25,600 bases of DNA from Clostridia bacterium (lineage in GTDB: Bacteria; Bacillota_A; Clostridia; Oscillospirales; CAG-272). The notes under the pieces are model-generated. The model did not search any database and was not told where the DNA came from. It was given only the letters and a program-made list of their open reading frames with translations. The stretch is taken from assembly GCA_017453335.1 (NCBI GenBank), contig JAFTKI010000022.1:1-25600 (forward strand). The letters are read 5' to 3'. A program made the translations under genes and the position numbers. Positions 6,676 to 12,164 of the stretch are shown here, in pieces (the stretch's first letter is position 1; each line of letters starts with the position of its first letter).

Positions 6676-8325
6676 TCAGTTGCATTCGCTGACCTTGCCG
6701 CGCACGCCCAACAGATAGGGAACCGATACCGAAAGCTCGTCAACGGCAAGATCGGCAAATTTTTGCGTGAGCGACAGATCGGCGGCAAGCTCTCCGCATA
6801 CCCCGATCCAACCGCCGCGGCGGTGAATGGCATCGGCGGCTTTTGCGATCATCCGCAGGATCGGCTCGGTGTTTTCCCGAATCAAGCGATCCAGGGCGGG
6901 ATTCTGTCGGTCTGCCGCCAGCGTATACTGTGCCAGATCGTTGGTTCCCACCGAGAAAAAATCCACCTCGCGTGCCAGCTCCTCGCACATCACAACGGCG
7001 GCGGGCGTTTCGATCATAATACCGAATTCTATCGTGCTGTCAAAGCGAAGCTCCTCTCGCTTCAGCTCCTCCATACACTCCTCCAGCAAGCGGCGGCACT
7101 CCCGAACCTCGTCCACCGATACCACCATCGGAATCATCAAGGAAATCCGTCCCAAAGCAGATGCGCGCAAAATGGCACGCAGTTGTGTTTTGAAAAGATC
7201 CTTTCTGGCAAGGCAAACGCGAATTGCGCGAAATCCCATGGCAGGATTTTCTTCCTCGGGGAGTCCGAAATAGGTGATCTTTTTATCGGCACCAACGTCC
7301 AGTGTGCGGATCACGGTGCGTTTTCCCTGCATCTTTTGCGCGATTTCGGCGTATGCGCGGAAAAGCTGCTCCTCGGTGGGATAATCGGTACAGCCGAGAT
7401 ACAGAAATTCACTGCGCAACAGCCCGATCCCGTCGGCTCCGTTGGCCAGTGCCGCAGGAACCTCATCGCCGTCTCCCAAATTGGCGTAGATCAGGATCCT
7501 GTGGCCGCTCTTAGTGGCGGCGGGTTTGTTCATCAATGAGCGCAGATAACGGTCATGCTCTTCCGCAATCCGATCCTCTTTGCGTTGCCTTTCCGCAAAT
7601 GCCGCGATCTCGGCTTGGCTTGGCGAGAGCGTCAGCTTTCCGTCGGCGGCATTGAGAAGAGCAAAGGAGCCGTCCCATTCGGGATCGACCGTGCCAACAT
7701 CCACCAATGCGGGGATTCCCATTGCTCTTGCAAGAATTGCGGTGTGCGAATTGGGCGTCCCCCGAAAGGTGACGAATCCGAGAATCTTGGATTTGTCCAG
7801 AAGAACGGTCTGTGAGGGGGAGAGGTCATCGGCAACCAGAATAAAAGGTGTATCCGTGTGCAGATCATTTTCGCCGTCGGCACAAAGAATTTCCATTACG
7901 GTTTTTGCTATGTCGCGGATGTCGGCGGCGCGGGCAGAAAGATAAGGATCGTTCAAAGAGACCAGCATGGCTTGAAAGCTGCGCGAGGCAGATTCCAGCG
8001 CGTCCTCGGCACATTTTCCCGCATCGATCTCGGCACGAATCCCGTCCAGAAAGTCGCCGTCCTCCAAAAGCATGGCGTGAATTTCAAAAATTTTTGCTTC
8101 CTCGTCTCCCAGCATCTGCAGGGCACGCTCGTACAGCAAGACCGTCTTTTGACGCCCCAGCTCCAACGCCTGTTTGATACGCGCCCATTCTTCTTCTTTT
8201 CCTTGGGAAAGGATCTGCCGTTTTTTAAAGGTTCTCTCTTGATAAAAGCGAAGCGGTCCTGCGGCAAGGCGCGATGTGATACCGATGCCGCGCAATGTTT
8301 GCGATTTGAGCGCGGAATTACTCAT
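6676..8325 (-). CDS. ptsI: PTS Enzyme I (phosphoenolpyruvate-protein phosphotransferase)
   Basis: The 549-aa cytoplasmic enzyme takes phosphate from phosphoenolpyruvate and gives it to HPr. The N-terminal HPr-binding/phosphohistidine domain has the active His194 in TPNSHTAILAR. The PEP-binding barrel follows, with LLRSEFLY, RTLDVGADK and the C-terminal GVCGELA carrying Cys510. The usual GGRTSH reads GTPNSH here, so the residue two before His is Asn instead of Thr. The length is somewhat below the usual 570-575. The start at 8325 (MSNSALKS) is chosen because GGGGG lies just upstream and the family's N-terminal domain begins there; the 40 residues possible upstream are out-of-frame HPr coding sequence. 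It overlaps ptsH by 8 nt, implying translational coupling. Confidence 0.94.
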   Translation of the reverse strand: MSNSALKSQTLRGIGITSRLAAGPLRFYQERTFKKRQILSQGKEEEWARIKQALELGRQKTVLLYERALQMLGDEEAKIFEIHAMLLEDGDFLDGIRAEIDAGKCAEDALESASRSFQAMLVSLNDPYLSARAADIRDIAKTVMEILCADGENDLHTDTPFILVADDLSPSQTVLLDKSKILGFVTFRGTPNSHTAILARAMGIPALVDVGTVDPEWDGSFALLNAADGKLTLSPSQAEIAAFAERQRKEDRIAEEHDRYLRSLMNKPAATKSGHRILIYANLGDGDEVPAALANGADGIGLLRSEFLYLGCTDYPTEEQLFRAYAEIAQKMQGKRTVIRTLDVGADKKITYFGLPEEENPAMGFRAIRVCLARKDLFKTQLRAILRASALGRISLMIPMVVSVDEVRECRRLLEECMEELKREELRFDSTIEFGIMIETPAAVVMCEELAREVDFFSVGTNDLAQYTLAADRQNPALDRLIRENTEPILRMIAKAADAIHRRGGWIGVCGELAADLSLTQKFADLAVDELSVSVPYLLGVRGKVSECN

Positions 8326-8602
8326 GCGTATCCCCCTTTTTCTCCAGCTCAAGCGAGCGTAACTGGATTTCCAACGAGGTTGCCGCTTGCTCCTCGTCCT
8401 CACCGCTGATCGAAAAGGTAAGCTCGGTACCGTGAACTGCGCCAAGACTCATCAGGGCAAGCAAGCGTTTCCCGTCAACCTCTTTTCCGTTGGCAGAAAC
8501 GCGGATCTCGGAGGTAAAACGCTTGGCAAAGGTTGCAAGCTGTCCCGCGGGCCGCGCGTGCAAACCGTTCGGATCCTGAATCCGATAGAAAAACTGTTTC
8601 AT
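8318..8602 (-). CDS. ptsH: HPr phosphocarrier protein with Arg at position 46
   Basis: The 94-aa HPr shuttles phosphate from Enzyme I to EIIA. His15 lies in the canonical NGLHARPAG. The later MSLGAVHG loop is conserved, but position 46, normally the regulatory serine phosphorylated by HPr kinase, is Arg (codon CGC, 8467-8465). The catalytic PTS role looks intact, while Ser46-based catabolite signalling through CcpA would be absent for this copy. ATG at 8602 is chosen from the AAAGGA site and the family length. It is the first gene of the PTS operon. I find no convincing promoter in 8603-8674, so the start of transcription is unclear. Confidence 0.93.
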   Translation of the reverse strand: MKQFFYRIQDPNGLHARPAGQLATFAKRFTSEIRVSANGKEVDGKRLLALMSLGAVHGTELTFSISGEDEEQAATSLEIQLRSLELEKKGDTHE

Positions 8603-8674
8603 ACAACGCCATCCTTTTTTTGTTTTTTTATTAGTGTGCCGAAAAGATTTGTTGTTATACCAAAGCAAACCAAA

Positions 8675-8705
8675 AAAACGGCAAAGCATCGTGCTTTGCC
8701 GTTTT
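8675..8705 (-). terminator. Intrinsic terminator of the SLOG gene
   Basis: A perfect 14-bp stem (8675-8688 with 8692-8705) with a 3-nt loop, followed on the minus strand by a run of T. It sits between the SLOG gene stop and ptsH and separates the two transcription units. Confidence 0.9.
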
Positions 8706-8718
8706 AAATATGAAAAAA

Positions 8719-9201
8719 TTATGCGTCGATCAGATCGTGCAGATTGATCAGCTCCAGCCCTTGTTTCAGGGCAAGCGCCGCCGTATACGCGGTTCCTCCG
8801 CCGCTTGAATTGCGAAGATATGCCACACAAACGTCGGAGCCCTCCACCAGCGCGCGGTTGCGTTGTTGAAGAACGCCCTTATAGTAGCCTGTGCTGACAT
8901 ATTGCACTTTGTCTGCCTGCGCCTTGATCTGCTCGTACAAAACCGTATCATCCTCGGACCAGCCCCGTGTTTGCGAGGGACAGGGAAGGATCAATTCCAG
9001 TCGGACTTCGGGAAACCGTTTGCGCAAGGAAAGCACTGCAAGTGCCGCCATGGTATCAAATCCCAACGCACCGCCCGTGCGGAAGACCGCAGCACCTGCA
9101 AGAATTTGTTGCTCGATCAGATGCAGAAGAGAATCGAACAGCGTCTTATATTCTTCATCGGGGATATGCCTGTGTCCCGTAAAGCAAACCGTTCGTCCCA
9201 T
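8719..9201 (-). CDS. SLOG-family protein (DUF1273/YpsA-like)
   Basis: The 160-aa cytoplasmic protein belongs to the SLOG Rossmann-like superfamily, thought to bind nucleotides or nucleotide-derived signals. Visible signatures are CFTGHR (6-11) after the first strand, RTGGALGFDTMAA (41-53) forming the glycine-rich ligand loop, and a C-terminal SSGGGTAYTA loop typical of the family. YpsA of Bacillus is linked to cell division and stress, but function is unsettled. It is monocistronic, with its own promoter (9231-9259) and terminator. AAAGGAG lies 6 nt before ATG. Next-door spoIIE is divergent. Confidence 0.85.
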   Translation of the reverse strand: MGRTVCFTGHRHIPDEEYKTLFDSLLHLIEQQILAGAAVFRTGGALGFDTMAALAVLSLRKRFPEVRLELILPCPSQTRGWSEDDTVLYEQIKAQADKVQYVSTGYYKGVLQQRNRALVEGSDVCVAYLRNSSGGGTAYTAALALKQGLELINLHDLIDA

Positions 9202-9230
9202 TGCGCGCTCCTTTCCTTTTTGTTTTCTTG

Positions 9231-9259
9231 ATTATATCATATTCAGCCCGTAATTGCAA
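9231..9259 (-). promoter_or_regulatory. Housekeeping promoter of the SLOG gene
   Basis: Minus-strand TTGCAA (9259-9254), 17-nt spacer, TATAAT (9236-9231). The predicted start is about 25 nt before the gene. Confidence 0.85.
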
Positions 9260-9426
9260 ATGATTTTTGATAACTTTCGCCGTCTTTTTGCGAAAGAATC
9301 CAAAAAAAATCATTTTTTCGTGCGACAGAAACTGACGAAAAATACGATAGGCTTTGATTTTTCCCGAAAGGTTGTTCTGCGATTCCGCAGGAAGATCGAG
9401 AAATCGAAAAGAAACAACGAAAGAAC

Positions 9427-9481
9427 GCAGGATTCGACCTGCAGGATTCGAGCGTTTTTGCTGTGGAAAGGGAGTAAAATA
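9427..9481 (+). promoter_or_regulatory. Candidate spoIIE control region with tandem Spo0A-box-like repeats
   Basis: The 11-nt sequence GCAGGATTCGA occurs twice, 14 nt apart (9427-9437 and 9441-9451). The first copy contains TTCGAC (9433-9438), 6 of 7 bases of an inverted Spo0A box. A TAAAAT -10 candidate lies at 9476-9481 with no good -35 at normal spacing, as in the Spo0A-activated spoIIE promoter of Bacillus. The rest of 9260-9522 shows no gene. Confidence 0.35.
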
Positions 9482-9509
9482 GTGGAGAATAAAGAATCTT
9501 GAAAAAAGA

Positions 9510-9515
9510 AAGGAA
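9510..9515 (+). promoter_or_regulatory. Ribosome-binding site fixing the spoIIE start
   Basis: AAGGAA, with its core 8-9 nt before ATG at 9523. It argues against the in-frame TTG at 9499, which lies upstream of the site. Confidence 0.7.
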
Positions 9516-9522
9516 GTTGATT

Positions 9523-11973
9523 ATGCAGGAAAACATCGATATGGAACGGGTAAAAAAACAAACGGGGGCCAAAGAGGGGACAAGCATCTCCTTACGAGTT
9601 ATCGTAAAATGGCTGCTCATGGAATTCGTTTGGGCGGTGGGCGGTTGGCTTTTGGGACAAGCCGAGCTTGCCTTTGAGGTCTTTCCCTTGGGCATTGCCT
9701 TTTTGTGCGCCTCGGGAAGCCACACCCTGCCGATCCTTGTGGGTGCGCTTTTCGCAGGGGTGTGGTACATGGAAACGCCTGCGATCTACATCGCGGTATA
9801 CGTTGCGGCGGCATTGATCCGTTTGGTGGCTGGGCTTTGGTTGGAAACTGCCGCGGATCAAAAGCCGATGTGGAAGCGGTTGCTTGAACATCTGTTTTCC
9901 AAGCTTGAATTCGCGCAAGAGGCACCGAAGAGTGCGGCGAGTCTTTGGAGCGGACAGGCTTTGAGCGAGCCGAAAAAGAAGGGACTATTCAATGAAGGGA
10001 TATGGCTGCGCATTTCGGCAGGTGCGATCTGCGCGTTGATCCTTGCTCTGTACCGCGTTCTGGCGAACGATTTTCAGTATTACGATTTCTTTGCCGCTGT
10101 TTTCTCGGTGCTGGTCACGGTTGTGGCAACGGTGATCTATTCCATGTCGCTCAACGGTCAGGCGGAAAAATCACTTCCCAGCCGAATTTCGCGCACCGTG
10201 CTGTTGTTTTCGCTGGTATACGCGGCAAAAACTGTGGCGGTGATCGGCTTGCCGCTTGCCCCCGTGTTGGCGTTTTTGTTTACCCTGTATACAACCAAGC
10301 GCGAGGGAACTGCAATGGGGGCTATTTGTGCGGCTGTTGTGGGAATTGCCTGTGATCCATTGCACGCGCCTGCCTATCTTTTGGCGGCGCTGGTGTGCGG
10401 AATGATGAAAAAGGAGGATCACGGTGTCGGTGTTGCGGCAATCTCCGCCTTTGCGGCACTGACTTGGCTTGTTTACATTGAGGGCGTGAGTGCGTTATTG
10501 GTTTATCTGCCGTCCTTTTTGCTCTCGGGTACAGCTTATACCGTCGTCGATCGTTTCTTTAGCGACCGTGAGCCTGCAACCGACGCAAAAGAAGATGAGG
10601 ACAGCGTTCGCTTGCGTATGGAAGGAACACGGCACAAGGACGCAAACGACCGTTTCAGAGGTATTTCGGAGGCGTTTTCCTCACTCTCCGAGGTGTTTTA
10701 TAATCTCAGCGATCGGTTTCGCCGTCCGGGAAGCTTGGATCTGCGCCGCGTTTGCGACCGCTCCTTTGACCGATACTGTACCGATTGCCCGCATAAAACG
10801 GTTTGTTGGGGTATGGAATATTCCAATACGGTTGCCACGGTCAACCGTTTGACCTCTGCCTTGCACACCAAGGGAAAGGTCACACTCGGGCAGATCCCGC
10901 CCTCTTTGGCACACCGTTGCGAGCAGCTTCCCGAAATTTTGGAATCGATCAACCGTGACTGCGCAAAATTGACGGGGGAAATGCTTCGTAACAACCGCAC
11001 CGAGATCTTTGCGATGGATTATGAGGCGGCGGCAAGCATTATCAACGATGCGCTGGCGGAGGATGACGGCGAATACCGCTTTGACACCGAGCTGGAGCAG
11101 AAGATCTCCGAGTATCTGAGCGATGCGGGTGTGCGCGCCGAGCGCGTTACGGTGTATGGAAAACGGCGCAGACAGATCGCTATCCACAACGTAGAGGCAC
11201 AGGGCGCCAAGGTCTCGATCGATACCCTTTGTGCCGATCTGAGTGAAATGAGCGGATCGTTTCTGGATCGCCCGATGTTCGAATTGGACGGAAAAAGCGG
11301 TACCATGACACTGCGTGCAAAACGGAAATTCTCGGTTACGGGTGCGCAAAGCAACGTTTCTGCCGATGGCGGAGTCAGCGGAGATTCGGTCAATTTGTTT
11401 TTTAACAAGCAAGATTTTTTCTATGCGCTGATCAATGACGGAATGGGAGCGGGGCGAGAGGCTGCTGCTACCTCCAACCTTTGCTCGGTGTTTCTGGAAA
11501 AAATGCTTCGGGCGGGTAACCGTGCCAATACCTCTGTGCGTGTTTTGAATAATCTCGTTTGCTCGCGTTCGAGCGACAGCGTGCGGGAATGCTCGTCCAC
11601 GGTTGATCTTTTGGAGCTTGACCTGATGACAGGCGACTGTGTGTTTATCAAAAGCGGGGCGGCTCCCAGCTTCGTCGTACGGCAGGGGACTGTGCATCGC
11701 TTGGAATGCGGCAGTGCGCCGATCGGGATTCTGAACGGTATTGAAGCACAAAGCACCGCCTTTTGCCTGAAGGAGGGAGACTTGGTGGTAATGATCAGCG
11801 ATGGAATTTTGCAGGACGATTCCGAGTGCGGGTGGCTGATGTCCTATCTGGCGGCATCGGAGGATCGTACCCCCGAGGAGCTGGTAGCTCAGATCATGTC
11901 AAGATCGTCCGATTCGGAACGGCATGATGATTGCTCTGTGATCGCTCTGCGGATCGAAGCCGTACGGGAATGA
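9523..11973 (+). CDS. spoIIE: Stage II sporulation protein E, PP2C-type phosphatase
   Basis: The 816-aa membrane phosphatase dephosphorylates SpoIIAA in the forespore and so releases sigma-F; it also acts at the asymmetric division site. Residues of about 25-350 form a multi-helix membrane domain. A cytoplasmic regulatory region follows with the cysteine motif CTDCPHKTVC. The C-terminal PP2C domain has INDGMGAGREA (Asp639) and MISDGIL (Asp760), the metal-binding aspartates. The length is close to Bacillus SpoIIE. The ATG at 9523 is preferred over TTG at 9499 because AAGGAA lies just before it. The gene is monocistronic; a weak stem (11983-11998) with T-run follows. Presence implies an endospore former. 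Confidence 0.95.
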   Translation: MQENIDMERVKKQTGAKEGTSISLRVIVKWLLMEFVWAVGGWLLGQAELAFEVFPLGIAFLCASGSHTLPILVGALFAGVWYMETPAIYIAVYVAAALIRLVAGLWLETAADQKPMWKRLLEHLFSKLEFAQEAPKSAASLWSGQALSEPKKKGLFNEGIWLRISAGAICALILALYRVLANDFQYYDFFAAVFSVLVTVVATVIYSMSLNGQAEKSLPSRISRTVLLFSLVYAAKTVAVIGLPLAPVLAFLFTLYTTKREGTAMGAICAAVVGIACDPLHAPAYLLAALVCGMMKKEDHGVGVAAISAFAALTWLVYIEGVSALLVYLPSFLLSGTAYTVVDRFFSDREPATDAKEDEDSVRLRMEGTRHKDANDRFRGISEAFSSLSEVFYNLSDRFRRPGSLDLRRVCDRSFDRYCTDCPHKTVCWGMEYSNTVATVNRLTSALHTKGKVTLGQIPPSLAHRCEQLPEILESINRDCAKLTGEMLRNNRTEIFAMDYEAAASIINDALAEDDGEYRFDTELEQKISEYLSDAGVRAERVTVYGKRRRQIAIHNVEAQGAKVSIDTLCADLSEMSGSFLDRPMFELDGKSGTMTLRAKRKFSVTGAQSNVSADGGVSGDSVNLFFNKQDFFYALINDGMGAGREAAATSNLCSVFLEKMLRAGNRANTSVRVLNNLVCSRSSDSVRECSSTVDLLELDLMTGDCVFIKSGAAPSFVVRQGTVHRLECGSAPIGILNGIEAQSTAFCLKEGDLVVMISDGILQDDSECGWLMSYLAASEDRTPEELVAQIMSRSSDSERHDDCSVIALRIEAVRE

Positions 11974-11982
11974 GTTTCCGCG

Positions 11983-12004
11983 GCGAGGATTTCCTTGCAT
12001 TTTT
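11983..12004 (+). terminator. Weak intrinsic terminator after spoIIE
   Basis: A 6-bp stem GCGAGG/CCTTGC (11983-11988 with 11993-11998) with a 4-nt loop, followed by ATTTTT. Short, but well placed just after the stop codon. Confidence 0.45.
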
Positions 12005-12058
12005 CGAAATTTTTTGGTGAAAAAAGTGAAAAAAACGGAAAAAACTTTGCGCAGGTTA

Positions 12059-12087
12059 TTGCAACCGTAAAAAAAATGTGGTACAAT
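12059..12087 (+). promoter_or_regulatory. Housekeeping promoter of the acidic surface-protein operon
   Basis: TTGCAA (12059-12064), 17-nt A-rich spacer, TACAAT (12082-12087). An A/T-rich dyad AGTTAA...TTAACT follows at about 12090-12115, in the leader. Confidence 0.82.
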
Positions 12088-12150
12088 AAAGTTAAGTATT
12101 TTATATTATTAACTTTTATCTGAATTTGTTATTGTAAAAACGTGCAGAAC

Positions 12151-12155
12151 GGAGG
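12151..12155 (+). promoter_or_regulatory. Ribosome-binding site supporting a TTG start
   Basis: GGAGG lies 9 nt before TTG at 12165. No ATG is suitably placed, and the first membrane helix begins 16 codons later, so TTG is the likely start. Confidence 0.8.
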
Positions 12156-12164
12156 ACGAAAATC

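Noticed and set aside
8326..8445. 40-residue N-terminal extension of Enzyme I
   Set aside because: The extension is out-of-frame HPr coding sequence, lacks family similarity, and a good ribosome-binding site precedes the internal ATG at 8325.
8603..8674. Promoter directly upstream of ptsH
   Set aside because: TATAAC and TAATAA could serve as -10 boxes, but neither has an acceptable -35 at 16-18 nt, so no promoter is called.
8603..8830. 76-residue N-terminal extension of HPr
   Set aside because: It would run through the SLOG gene and its terminator. HPr family length and the AAAGGA site support the start at 8602.
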